From the NCBI RefSeq assembly GCF_016086655.4, contig NC_052136.2, positions 48,848,492 through 48,912,491 of the forward strand: DNA of 64,000 nucleotides, given 5' to 3'. The position numbers and the translations under genes were made by a program. Positions 23,665-36,145 of this stretch are shown here, piece after piece (position 1 is the first letter of the stretch; each line of letters opens with the position of its first letter). The DNA is from Lepeophtheirus salmonis (taxonomy: Eukaryota; Arthropoda; Copepoda; Siphonostomatoida; Caligidae). A model generated the notes under the pieces. The model searched no databases. It was given only the letters and a program-made list of their open reading frames with translations, and was not told where the DNA came from.

Positions 23665-24880
23665 TTAGTTTTTGCTCTTAAGTATGACCTTGCCCCAAAA
23701 AATCCATATTAAAAAGTAGAGCTAGATATTAAATTAGTCCCAGAAATGGTTTATAAAATTCGGTAGTCAATACAGAACGACCTGGTGATTTGTCAGATTA
23801 TATTTTTTTGTCAATATATCGCCAGATTTTATATGGTGTAAAACCACGTGAGAGACTCGTTTTGTCTTCTTTTAATTTTTTATTTATTTTGGTCCCACTA
23901 TGGATGTAAAAAGCTCTAAATAAAGTTTACAAATGTATTGCGTTCTCTGTTTTATTGTTGTACTGTCTATATTTTCTATCTGTATCTCATTTGTAATATC
24001 ATTAACATTTTTTTATCCGTATGCCTTAGAAGATTTATACTTTTTAAGCTAATATTTCGATTCAAATTTCGTACTCTTATTCTGGATCCCTCATGTTTGT
24101 ATTTTATTAGGTTATCTACTTCGTCACTTAATAAACAGTCTTCTTTATTTTCAATAATTTATCTGAGCTCTTTCTCTCTGTGTCTTCTCTTTGGGGCCTC
24201 TGTTCTCGCTGAATTAATTAATATATTTTTAGCCAAACCATATACCCCATTTAATGCCTTTTCTATTGTCCAACCTGTGTGGAAATCTTCCTGAACCTCA
24301 TTTATTATGTATTTTATTGTCCATTTACATCCTCGATTTGAAGAAGTTTGGCATTCATCTTCCACCGAGTAGGTCTCCAATGGGTTCTATGCCCCAATAT
24401 TACAGCTTCTAGGAAGAAGTGATCTGAGAGCCCATTTGTAGTTAATCTATTAAGCTTAAAATTATTGTGCAATACTTCATCGAAAAGAAAGATGTGATCA
24501 ATTCTGTACCTTGATTTTCCGTTTGCATTTTGTTTGATAAACGTGGAATTGTAGTTTCCCTTTATGTCTGACAAGTCATAAACATTATTTGTGTCCTTCC
24601 ACACAATAAACTCCTTGGAATTGGAAAACCCAAAGGGAGATCTTTTGCTTGTTTTTCTGCAGTATTAAAGTCTCCAGCTATAATTACTTTTTCACTCATG
24701 GGCTCACATGTAAATTGTGCTAGTATAGTTCTGAAGAAAAGTGTATCTCCAGAATGTATATATACCGTTAATATTTAGTAATGCCCTTTCTAAAACAATA
24801 CCTCGGCTGAGATATAGTTCCTATTTCATCCACGATTACTGATTTTGATGGCACATCATTTCTGACAAGGATTGTGATTT
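23665..24880 (-). pseudogene. LINE endonuclease plus start of reverse transcriptase
   Basis: On the minus strand, from 24880 downwards, it reads VRNDVPSKSVIVDEIG, NINGIYIHSGDTLFF, KVIIAGDFNTAEKQ (about 24640-24690), SRYRIDHIFLFDEVLHNN (about 24470-24525) and TTNGLSDHFFLEAVIL (about 24400-24445). That completes an endonuclease with GDFN, RIDH and SDH catalytic motifs. Degraded linker follows. Then LSRGFTPYKIWRYID and SDKSPGRSVLTTEFYKPFLG (about 23730-23860) mark the N-terminal RT region, which in LINEs usually reads KSPGxDGLTxEFYKxFW. The RT palm is missing; the copy stops near 23665. There are multiple frameshifts. Confidence 0.8.
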
Positions 24881-27784
24881 TTTTTTTTCATAACTTTTAA
24901 CAAGTAATATTTTTTACAACTCTTTATATATCCAAATACTTGAGCCTATGCATGCATTGTCTTTTCTTTCATATACCTACCGATATAATTAATATTAATG
25001 CATAAACTTATACAGTGTTTTAATAACTAATATAATTTTTTATTAAAATCTGCAGGAAACTTAGTTAATTTACTTTTTCAAATATGTCATGTAAATAATA
25101 TGATCAAAAGATTAATTTATAATATTAAATTCCTATTACATTTTTTATTTAATATATATCCTATTTTTTGTTTCGGATATTTATGTACCCTTGTTTATTA
25201 TTAATATAAGTACATGATTGGTTTCAAACTAATATATATAAATTCTTTGTATCTGACACTTTGAATATTTATTTATTGATATACATTATTCATTATGAGT
25301 ACAATCCAATGAGAAGAGATCCGGTGTACCTTTAGACTCATTCCTCAGTCCATGTATCTTCTTTAAGTCCCTTCCTGATATTCTATAAGAGATGAACTCC
25401 CAACTTACTTCACTGAATGATAACTTTCATCTTCTTTGAAGATCCTTAAAAGTGCTAATAATCCGAATAACTTGAAATTCTCGAACGTAAACCATAAATG
25501 AGGTTTGCAGGAGGGCCAAGGGGTCAGGCCCACCCTTACCCATAAGAAATTGTATATGAATTTGTATATTTTATAAATTGTGAATAATATCTTTTAATAT
25601 ATTTATTTAACTAATACTTTTAACTTCCAAAAAATAATCTTCATCCTGGCCTTATTACTATAACTCAATTTGATGACAATGTACAAAATAAAATTTCAAT
25701 TTTGAAAAGGATAAGTGTCAAAAGGGAAGATTAAATCTTCTTTTTCATGATTTCATTAATAGTTTTAAACATTAGTAATTATTGGATTTGCTTTCGGATC
25801 ATTGATAAATTTACTGAGAGTAAAGTAAATAGGCACATATTTATCTAAATAATACATATATTTAAGTCCATCCAAAAAACTTGCTAACCTAATTTTATAT
25901 TCACTTAACAAAAAAAGAAAAAAAATCATATAGTTTTGATATAAAAGTATTTTTTTCATGAGAAAAAGATTTTACCAGATTAAGGTTCCCTCAAATAAGC
26001 CGTTTATAAGTTTTTAACCCTTTATTGAAGTTTTTGTATTTCCCAAATTTGTACAATTTTCAAAATAAACTTATTTTTCGAAAATATGTTATATTAATGT
26101 GCTTGAGATGATACAAGTTTTTTCAATTTATTATGTATAAGCATTACCTTGAATATATGGCTCATAAAAAAGATTGTCTCTTTTCATTGATTTATATTCA
26201 ATAATGTTTTTATTTTGACGGAAAGTAAATACATGTAACACTAGAAAAGAAATTGACATGTATATAAATATATCCTATTATTATTTTTAGTTTTTTTGAA
26301 TTTATATATTCTAAAATATACTTCATTAAAAAATCTTGAGTTTTTATTATTTGACACTTTGGTCATTTAAGGTACAAAAATTTCGAATGTTCTAGAGTTT
26401 CAACGTATTTTTTTTCTTAAAAAGAGTATTTGTTTTCAGCAAGTCTAGTTAATAGCAATATTTATTTTATTAAATTTTTTTTGATGCAAAGACTGCTTGA
26501 GGTTAATATAATAATATATAAAAAACTCCATTGTTTATCTTTATATATTTGTATTTGTTTATTTTCTTTTAATACCATAGAATTAATTAGAATGAATTTC
26601 TAAGAATTTCAACTCTCAAACTGGAGCTTTTTTTTTTGTGTAAAAAAAAATGGTTTTCCTTTTTAACAAAACCCTTTAAAAACTTAATTTTTCAATCTTA
26701 TAATATCATTTTTTAAGGATTATATAATTATACACTCTTAAATATGAAGTTAATGTTAAAAATTCTGATATCATATCAAGAATTGGTGAAAATATATATT
26801 ATTGTTTTAATAAATAAACACACTATTAATTTAGAACCTCTACATAGGATAAAATATATAATTTCATATTTGACTAAAACAATTTATAAAACATGAACTT
26901 CTACAAAGATTAGTTGGAAAATTAGTACTAGTGAAACGTTTCTCTTGTAGCTTATAGATTAGTTGTCAGGATATTTATTTTTTCTTAACTAAAACTTAAT
27001 ACACGTACTGCTTTGAATGATATATTAATATGTTATTTTCAAGTGCTATTTCAAACCCTGAATTTTTTTAAACCTACAGTTTTATTTTCATTTGAACTTT
27101 AGAAAGTTTTCATTTTTTTAAGAATGTTATTTTGTTGTACTGCCCTGAGATGGGAAATATGTAATCCAAGTTATGAAAAATCGGAGAATATATTTTGTTT
27201 TTATATGTTGCAATCGAATCGCAAGGAGAAATATAAAAAGATTAATGTCCGATTAAAGCCGATTATATTTATCTTTGAAATACCAAGATACTTTTAATAC
27301 TGAATTTCTTTACAATGTATTAGAGGATCATAAATAGTGGTCTTGTTTGTAAGAATATCTATGAAAACAATTTTAAAATCGATACACTTGGAAAATTAAT
27401 TTTAAATTCAGAAAGCAATCAATCTTCATTTTCAACTTAATAAATTGTACGTGTTACGTTATTCCCACGCTAACCCACGACTAATCCTTACAATGTTTAA
27501 AGCTTTACTCTTTAAGTGACGAAATGAGTACTAAGGTTTAATGATTAAGACCTTCGATTTATTACAAACTAAGTTTCCAATAAATTGAGGGGTGTACGGA
27601 GCGAAAATGTGCAAGAAAAGAAGCACAAAGCTAACTGAACTATTAAACAGAAAATAAAGAGAAAAGTAGATGTAATAAACTAATAAAATTAAATAGTCAG
27701 AAGCGTTAACATTCCCGATCTTTATAAATCATTTTCTCAAAACTATTGAATGAATTTCACAAAAAGATGAACATTTTGAGAAAG
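24881..27784. other. Gene-free AT-rich stretch
   Basis: No gene recognised. It is mainly poly-A/T and Ile/Phe/Asn-rich chance frames. A slightly GC-richer patch at 25310-25560 (with GCAGGAGGGCCAAGGGGTCA at about 25506-25525) could be the end of an unrecognised element. Confidence 0.4.
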
Positions 27785-28440
27785 ACCAACAAAAAATCTT
27801 GTCCTTACTTGTCTTCAGCTTCAAAGTAAAAACATTGCCATCTCGACCATTTATTTTTTTGACTACACGAGCATAACGAGGAATATTAGCTTCATGAGGA
27901 CGATGTCATTTACCATCACTTCATCGACGCGAACACTCCATTTATATCGGTTTTATAGCTGTTGCAGATATTCCTGGGACTATCGTTTCCAAAAATAGAT
28001 ACGAAGGCGACTCATATATTTATAACGAATCTTGAAACTAACACCTTTACGTCGAAATTCAGGAATGGTCACTAAAGGTCGAGTTAAACATAGATGAGAT
28101 AGATTGTAGGCTCCCAATCTCGGGAATCGGAAATTAAAAAAAGTGAGTGGTAGTTGATATATCAACGACTGTATGTCTATGAATACAGTATACATCTCAA
28201 TGGCAATAATTCTCTTCCAAAAATAACCTTAAGAGGCTTCTTAACTGAGGAAATAAGTCGAGGAATCCTCCTCGAAAAGGGTTCCCTTGTGTAATAAAAT
28301 TCCATTCAATGAAATGATTGGAACAGAAGTTATGAACTTCTATAGATGATATTATCTTGGAAACTTTGACAAAAGTTGTTTCATTATCCAAAATTATAAT
28401 TTTTGCAACTCCTCTTCGTTTAATCATCCGTCGAAAGGGA
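27785..28440 (-). pseudogene. Bel/Pao-like LTR retrotransposon integrase fragment
   Basis: The minus strand reads RRMIKRRGVAKIIILDN, then ETTFVKVSKIISSIEV (about 28335-28425) and HFIEWNFITQGNPFRGGF (about 28250-28305). RPLVTIPEFRR (about 28040-28080), QEYLQQL with YKWSVRVDEVMVNDIV, and YARVVKKINGRDGNVFTLK (about 27815-27870) follow. This matches the C-terminal half of Bel/Pao integrases as I remember them: RRGxPxxIxSDNxxTFxxA, then HRIEWxFIxxxxPWxGGxWE, an SRPL/LTPxxFL region, a WRxEYLxxL block, and a final GDxVLI/GRDGxVRSVxL segment. In the active-site region LDN replaces the usual SDN. Stops and shifts are present, and no LTRs are visible. It is a broken, partial copy. Confidence 0.7.
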
Positions 28441-28984
28441 ACTAAAAAACTTTTTTATATATATATTTTTTAAATATTTAAAAAAAAACATGTTTCTTTT
28501 CTGATCTTGTTTTATACAAGACATTTTGTGTATCTTTATTTACAATAGAGAGATTTTTTTGTCGCTCACCAGGAATAACGGGTGTGCTCACATTCATTAA
28601 TCTTGATTGCCACTTACTGATGCATTCACTAATTCCCATTTTACAAAACTTTCTCAACTCTAACCCGAAAATACGTATATCTTTTTTATTTAGGTTATGT
28701 ATAAGGGCATAAATAAAGATGTTGATTATATTGATTGAAAACTTGACTAAGTACTTAAGACATAAACTGGTTACTCTAGTTTATTTTAGGTATGTATATT
28801 CTATTTCTACAATGATGACTATCCTCGTTAAAAAGCGCAATTTATATTTAGGGTGTAGATTAACTATCCGGAACAGATTCATACCTTAATATTCTGGTGC
28901 CCCTGATATCTATGTTTATGAGAGTACGCTCACCTAATTCAGCTTACAGAACTGTATCAGAAAAAATAAAAAAATCCTTTAGAT
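28441..28984. other. AT-rich spacer
   Basis: Nothing recognised. A GC-richer patch at 28565-28640 may be eroded Bel/Pao or other repeat sequence, but it gives no readable motif. Confidence 0.35.
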
Positions 28985-29131
28985 GTCTTCCGAATACGAA
29001 CTGCTGACTCCATGCAAGCTTCCTTTCTCAAGGGAGTGTTCAACATGCACAAAGAGTTCCTTATTAAGGGCTTTGCCATGTTCAAGGTTAGGTTAGATGT
29101 TGTTATTGAAGCTGGAGGTAGTTGGTTTTAG
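28985..29131 (+). pseudogene. Mariner transposase C-terminal scrap
   Basis: The plus strand reads FNMHKEFLIKGFAMFKVRLD, then VVIEAGGSWF and a stop. Mariner transposases end in a pattern such as MDKEFLxKACxxFRxRIExVIEAxGGxIE, so this is the extreme C-terminus of one. No upstream domains remain. The sequence AAAATGTCAACCCTGTATA at about 29468-29486 looks like a right-hand mariner end and could belong to the same insertion. Confidence 0.55.
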
Positions 29132-31898
29132 TGATAAACTTTGCCATGGACCTCTATATGTAAAAGTAAAAGGTATGGGAATTGCTGAATTAATTTTTGG
29201 AAATTTATATAAAATTGATATATTTTTTTTAATATTCTTTAATTTGTTAGATTTAGTTGAACGGATTATGTATTAGTAAAAATTATAGTTTTGCATTGAC
29301 TTCATCTGATATAGGAATCTTCTTTTGAAGTACATCATATAAAGTACATTTTTTTCTTCAGGAACGAACAAGGTGTGAACCTACGCACACTGAGTTCAAC
29401 AAATTAATATCTCTTGAGCACATTGTCCATTGAGCTTCGTTGTTCCATCTAAAATTTTCAGGATTTAAAATGTCAACCCTGTATATTAGTACATATTAAG
29501 CACAAATTCATGTCAATTCTTTGTAAGTATTAATAAGTTCTAGTTCTTCTTCACATAAACTACTGCAAGGTATTGAGGGAATATGCAAACATTATGCGTG
29601 GTCTCTAAAGTAATTATTAGACTCCAAGCAATGATCTATGTATATATAATTAAAATGAATGTTTAACCTTCTCATAGAATAACTTTTAGCAAATTTGGAT
29701 TACATCAATAACATAAAATCTTAATTTTATAAACTTCAGCTATCCCACTGTGATAAAATTTGTTTTGTATGTTTATGTGTATTTTTATTTTTTCAAAGAA
29801 CCATTTTTAAGGTTTTTATGTAAATATATTATCTGTTTTGCTTTGTGGTGTTTGTGGGTATAAGTTTTTAATATTAATGTGTTTGTTACGTTCTATTTTT
29901 TATATTCAAAATTCCTTAATATGTTGATTCTATAATGTATATTCCATTTTTTTTAATTATTCGATGACTTTAATGATAAATGAGTAAAATTTAATTTTTT
30001 TACAACTGTCTAACATTTTTTTGTCGGCACCTACAACCACATATATTATACTCCAAATTATTCATAATTAAATAATACATTTATAACTTTTTAAGGTTTA
30101 AATGTAAACTATCTGACAATATATTTTTTTACATTTAAACTAAAGTAAAATACTCTGCAATTGGTTAATGATAAAATTTATTTATTTATTTTTCGCATCG
30201 GTATAGATGAAACAGAAACTCCGTAAAAAATTACATGTTTCACTGTTCAAACCAATGCTACATATTAAAAATGAAGAAAAGATGGTAAATCGCAGTTAAA
30301 CAAAATTTTTGTTCCAAAATTTGTTGTTTTTGTAAAAATATGTTTCAAGAAATTTTGAAAAACAAGACACTCAGAAAATATAATATAAACTTACATAGAA
30401 ATCACGCGTTATGTATTGCTGTCACTACGTAGTGTAGGAATTAATATATTATAATACATAAATATACACGGAGCATTTATACATATGTCGCTAAACCTAT
30501 AAGTATGAAGATATATGACCACTAAAAAATTTAGTAAAATGAAGGACCTTACTTAGAAGTTTATATCTATTTTTTTTTCTTCGAGTGCTTTTTAATATTG
30601 CTATATTTATAGAATGTACAATATATTTCATTTTAAAAAAATCATAAAAATTTGGTGTGATTGATTTTTGATCAATTTGGTTTTTTATATTTATTAAGAA
30701 GTTTATTAAAATAAGTAAGTTAGAATTATATAGGAGTATATTTTTGCATTTTTCAATTGTTCTGAATATGAAGCATCTATAAACTTGCTCTAAGCCCCTT
30801 ACATCTAAATTACTTTAGATGTATATATATTACTGAAAAACTGATGAAGAGTTCAAATTTTATCCACACGGATTTTATGAAATTTCCCTCTTATGGTCTA
30901 TTAAAAAATTGACCAAAATCAATCAAAATTGACCTTTTTTACATGCCTTTTTTAAAATATATATTTGGTTTCAGCTTGTGTGCAAAAATAATGTTGCATG
31001 GTGTTATGTTTTAAAAATAAAAAACGTTGATCTCATGCCAATTTAAAAAAAAAAACCTGTTGGTTATTCATATTTTCTTTAAAATGTGGATATTGTATTA
31101 AGCTGCAGAAGATATTGATGATATTTCATTCGACCATTGTACATATCCTACAAAACATATTCTGTTTTTATTAAAATGCAATATTATAGAAACCTATTTT
31201 ATTTTCTTTCATATAATTATATCATTTACTATGTTAGATATATATATAAAACTAAATAAAAGAAGAAATATGATTTCATTGATCTCAGGAGAGATTTATT
31301 TTTCCTTTTTTAAGGACCAACGAGTAGTACTTGACTGGACTGCATTACTCAGAAGGACTAACACAACAATAGTTATATGTAGGGATGATACTTTTGTAGT
31401 TAAAAAATATAGTTTTAAATTGATGAATATAATAATAAATATATAATTAATATATAGGTATTTGAATAAAATCATAATACTATTTTTGCATTAAGAGGTC
31501 AATTTGATACTAGTGATGGAATGTTATTTAAAATTTTACATTATATTTATACAGCTCTAATATTTGTATCTATGTTTATAAATTCAATATATTTTCAAGT
31601 TGATGAGGTGTAGTCCCACCAAAATAGAAAAATATGCAACGCTTCTGATCATAAGTAATAATATTGTTGTGTTTCAAGAGAGCTTTGAACTTTGGCCTTG
31701 GAAATAAACAACAGATGAGAGTTTTCCTTCCTCCGAAAATATTAATTTTCGTCCTGATAAATAATTTCTTTATTTTGACATTTAAGAATTAAAAAAAAAA
31801 ATAATGAAATTATATATCATGACAAAAATTACTATTTTCGTAGGAAGGAAAACTTTTCTACTCTCAAACAAAAATATAATCGTTTAAGGATACATATA
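29132..31898. other. Gene-free AT-rich stretch
   Basis: No gene recognised. A block at about 29361-29412 (containing AACCTACGCACACTGAGTTC) has a diverged relative at about 58951-59001 (AACCTACACATACTGAGTTG), suggesting an unclassified dispersed repeat. ORF 31231-31446 has no signature. Confidence 0.35.
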
Positions 31899-32028
31899 CA
31901 GGGGAATTGCTAGGTTTCATCATTTAGGGGGACTTAACCCCAAAAATTATTAACACTTTACAAAACATATACAGGATGAAAATTTTGGTGGTCTATGTCT
32001 CTTAAAAGGGGGCAACGACACCCCTGTG
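31899..32028. repeat. Short MITE-like element with CAGGGG ends
   Basis: The left end reads TACAGGGGAATTGCTAGG. The right end, reverse-complemented, reads TACACAGGGGTGTCGTTGCC. A run of GGGGGACTT / AAAGGGGGC lies inside each end. The CAGGGG termini suggest a hAT-type non-autonomous element, but no exact 8-bp target duplication is visible, so the class is uncertain. Confidence 0.35.
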
Positions 32029-34701
32029 TATAGTTATTTATAAAGCTAAATACAGGCCCTGAGAGAACTATTGGTAAAATTATCAAGTAATAGGGCGACG
32101 AAGGTTGCATCTAGAAATGCAAAAACAATATTTTTCTATATATTTTTTCTTACAAAATAATGACTCAAGCTCAAGTTACATTTATGCCCTTAAGTCCAAA
32201 TTAAAACGTAGAATTGTCAATGTGGGTGTAATTTTTAATTATAAATTCAATTTCATCTCAATTTTTTATAATGTTTATTCATTAAGTAATAGTTTGATGT
32301 TTTATGGTAGGGAGGTTTTGAATACATTACATTATACAACAAACCAATACATATTTTTAGAATTCTTTGAACAAAACTATTATAAAATTAAGATTTTTAT
32401 CCTTAACAAAGCTATCATTTTATTCTAAATAAATATATCTCATATTATAAATAAACATATATTCTTTTATCCTCAAAAAGTATGTCCTTTTTTCTGTATT
32501 GAATTCGTTATTATTATTTCTGTTATAAAATATCATTTTTTATGCAATAAAAGTGCATGTCTGTTACGGGGTGACGATAAAAAATTAGGTAAAATTCATT
32601 TAATTATCAAATTATTTGATATTTTATCACTTCACTCAATTTTCATGCTTGGCTCTATGTAACGTAAATGTTCTCTTAAACATTTTCTAAATGCAAATAA
32701 TAATAAATAATTTGTGGAAAACAATTGGAAATGACTTGGTTTAGGGAAAATCTATAGAAAAATATATATTCAGGGTTAGGTTTATTTTCCAATTTACATG
32801 CGGAGCCTTGGTTATATTGACATTAAAAAGCTTAGCAGACTTTAAATTTATCTTGGTAAAGAAATTCCAAACTAACATTTTTGGGTTGAAAGGATAAGTA
32901 AGTTCGTCATGTAAGTATAACTCAAATTATCAAATAGAAGGTTCATGTGATAATATTGGAATGAAATAGTATCTTCTTGGACGAGCAATTAAACTACAAT
33001 TGCAGTCATAGAAATTAAGATGAATTAAAAAATATTTCTTTTTTATGTCTTCTAGGTAGTTTCTTTGGCAGGGGAATAATGATTTTATTTTATTTTTTGA
33101 TACTGTATACCAGAAGTTTTCTACATTAGACATTGACGGGGAATATAGTTTCTTCTAGTGTCTTTTTCAACGCGTTGGATACTCTATAAAAAAATATTAT
33201 AAAAGAATGAAAAAGGAACCTTTCTTATAAGGATACAACTAACCTTGCAACGTAATTAATAAGGATACTTTTTACAATTCCATCAACTTTCAAAAGGACT
33301 AATCGATAATTTAAAAAAAAAAAAAAAAAAATTCTCTGTTACAATAAAAATTTTTAACATTTTAATTTGTTACTTAGTCGATTTTTACGAATAAATCTCA
33401 ACACAAATCTAAAGATCTTTCATTTTTGCTGGAAATCAAAAATTCTATCATCTCCTTTACTAATAATATAGACACACTACAAAGTCCCACACCAGATGAA
33501 ACACAATGGTACTCGAAGTTTTAGTATCAATACATACACTTCGTAACTTGTAAAATCCTTTTATCTAGTAACTAACCGGAAAATCTAAGTGGAAAGTGTG
33601 TGCGCGTACTAAGCTGTGAGTAAGAGGGGGAGATAGGGGGAGTGGGAGGAAAAGATAATAAAGTATTTTCACGTGAAGCCATTGTTAATATAGGCCATCT
33701 TGGGGGTCTAAATAATACAGTTTTATAGGAATAAAGAAACCATTTTTAATCAAATTAAGGATAATGCTTAAATACAGCCGTCGTTTTTATAGATATCAGA
33801 ATGGGACTTCCTGATAAAAAATATATCTCCATCTTCATTATAGATCAGATCCTACCATACATATAAAAAAAGTGGATATAGCATTTGTATATTGATATTA
33901 TTTATTTAGTGTAGATAATAAATTAATTATTCTAAGGATCAGATATTATTTCCAATTACCCTACTTTTCTCATGCCTATTGATCCATAAAAAATTTAATA
34001 GTAAAATAAATTTTTGTCCAGGTTATTTTATAAACTTGTTAATTGTGCATTGGATTTGTTATAAAGTATGAGGTGTCATTAAAAACATTCAATAAAAATA
34101 GTGAGTGGTACATATACTATATAGTTTTTATAGCGCCTTGTTGTAAAAAATATTTAATTACAGAATCTTACAGAAATGTGACTTAAAAAATGAATTGCAC
34201 TTCCTCTGGATAATTGATTATATATCAACGTCGTATAGGCTATCTTAGATTATGACTAAATTTTGAATAAATAATTCTTGATACAAAACACGTAGAATTA
34301 AAAAAATAATACAGAAAGTTCGAGTTCTTTAAAAAGCTATGAGGGGTTGATTATTATTCTTGTTGATAATGTTTTTATTACGCTATTAATATCATATATT
34401 TTATTAGAACTAATAATGAACTTTATATTTTATGAAAAAATAACCTAATCTAATTGAATATTTAAACATTACCATATTAAGAATAGTTATTTTTTTATAG
34501 GTCTGTATTTTCTAATATCAAATATGAAAAAATACATCACAAGAAATTAGTAATTGCACTTAATAAATAAATATAATATACATTTAAGTTTAAAATTAGA
34601 ACCCAAAGACAAAAACCACTATAGCTACCAAAGTACATTAAAAATCTAGACATTAAAAAAAATCTATTAAAAATAACATATTTTATAAGTTTATCTGTTA
34701 A
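32029..34701. other. Gene-free AT-rich stretch
   Basis: No gene recognised. ORFs 32105-32428 (plus, 107 codons) and 32930-33133 (minus) have no family signature and AT-driven composition. Poly-A lies at about 33313-33330. A purine-rich patch with GTGTGTGCGCG lies at 33595-33655. Confidence 0.4.
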
Positions 34702-35313
34702 CCAAGTGGTCCATTAAAACCTTAACACGTAGAATTACACAATTCAACAAGACATAATTTATTTAATAACAATAGAATTTTAACAAAATTAGTACTATAG
34801 ATAGATGTGTGTCTGAGCTTTCTAAATCAATAAATCCGTCCTGAATGGCAGTGATGGCTTCCTGGAAGTGGTGGAAGCCATGGTACCCCCTGTAGATGTA
34901 GTCTTCGGTCATGGCCTCCAGTGCTAGATTTTTTTTATAGCTCTGTGGACAGTTTGGTGTGAATCTCTCTGAGATCTCTAACAAAGGCCCTAATGGACTT
35001 GAGGGGATAGGCGTGGGCTGTTTTTTTAACTCCTCTGATTGAGACCTTCTTCTTCTCTAACGTTTCAGACTTGCTGCCAGCGTAGAAAGTGGTCATGGAG
35101 ACGCTTAACTGTTTCTAATGCGCAAATGGAAATTCGTCAATCACGTTCAGGTGTTATTTTCTCGTCTTGTACGTACGCAGAAGAGCTCAATTTTGTTTTT
35201 CCTTTTAATTAATTGCTTACACTTTATTATCTCGAAGTATAAAGTAATTTCAATCACTCAACCTTCATTAATAATTGAATTACTAGGTGTTTTGACTTTA
35301 ATGGACCAGGCAA
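34702..35313. mobile_element. Mariner-like deletion derivative, 612 bp (same family as 5620)
   Basis: The left TIR CCAAGTGGTCCATTAAAACC and the reverse complement of the right end TTGCCTGGTCCATTAAAGTC match. The similarity extends inward to a GTAATTCAATT-like block that is also present inside the left end of the 5620 element (AAGTAATTCAATATTGAA). A TA follows the right end (35314-35315); the left TA is degraded. The length is less than half of a full element. Confidence 0.85.
34770..35105 (-). pseudogene. Mariner transposase remnant, core deleted
   Basis: The minus strand first reads VSIRGVKKTAHAYPLKSIRA with FVRDLREIHTKLS (about 34945-35050), which looks like the region of the second DNA-binding helix. 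After a frameshift it reads EAMTEDYIYRGYHGFHHFQE and AITAIQDGFIDLE (about 34810-34925), the C-terminal block that in this family precedes the stop. The catalytic domain is deleted between them. The C-terminal TMTEDxxxxxCxxF-type block is also seen in the 5620 copy, consistent with one family. Confidence 0.8.
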
Positions 35314-35315
35314 TA

Positions 35316-36019
35316 TAAGATTGATAAAAAATAACCACAAAAAACATAACAAGATTTAAAATTTTCATTTACTTAATAGAATTCTTCAGAAAATACCACA
35401 GAATATCCAAAATAGGACTTACATTTCGGAATGCCGAACCGGATTGTTTTTGCCATCTCCGAAGGATATGACTTCCTTAAAGATTGCCAATATTGTTAAA
35501 TTCAAAATAGGAAAGCCAACAGTTAATTCATATAGAAACATGAATACTTATTTGAAGTTTTAATGCAAAGTCATGAAAAAACTAAAAACCTGTTGCAGAT
35601 ATGTCAAGTGATACGAACTTGCCAGTTTCACCCAAACAATGAAATAAGTTAGAAATTTATGTGAATTTAAATTACATTATAAACTAAATGTTTTCCTAAA
35701 ATCTCATTGCCATTATTTTTCATTCAATAATTGTACTCATTCTTTGTTTGTTTTATTGATTTATGAAACTTATTTGTTTATTGCTTTATAAAACTATTTG
35801 TTTTAATGTCAATTGTCGTTTTTATATTTTATATTTGTGTTTTCTGTAGAAAATACATATTTGAAATAAAATATATATAGAATAAAATTGATTTATAAAA
35901 ATTATTTGTTTTAGTGTTAGTTTCAATATTAATTGTTGTTTTTTATATAATAGATTTGTGTTTTTTATAGAGAAATACATATTTTATAAATTACATAAAT
36001 ATTAAATAAAATTGAATTA
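35316..36019. other. AT-rich spacer
   Basis: No gene recognised. A loose direct repetition occurs at 35780-36000: TATAAAA(C/A)TATTTGTTTTA-GTGT, TTGT(C/T)GTTTTTAT and TTTGTGTTTT each occur twice at an offset of about 120 bp, so this is a weak two-copy tandem repeat. Confidence 0.4.
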
Positions 36020-36145
36020 AAAGACCTTTGACCTTTAACCACATGGATACATTGTAATTCGTTTTCCTTGAGGCCCCAATTTGCCCCCAGATGACCTTCA
36101 CGTCCAATTCTTCGTGGAGTAGCGCTGCAATCTAAATCTTTTCTT
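36020..36145 (-). pseudogene. Mariner-like N-terminal HTH fragment
   Basis: The minus strand reads IAALLHEELDVKVIWGQIGA followed by SRKTNYNVSMWLKVKG. This fits the first helix-turn-helix of mariner transposases, whose pattern is IxxLxxxGxxxxxIxxxLxxSRxTVYNVxKRLK. One stop lies just upstream (KI*IAAL). No catalytic part is attached. Confidence 0.45.

Noticed and set aside
32105..32428. 107-codon plus-strand ORF
   Set aside because: The composition is AT-driven, no family signature is visible, and no splice or promoter context was seen.
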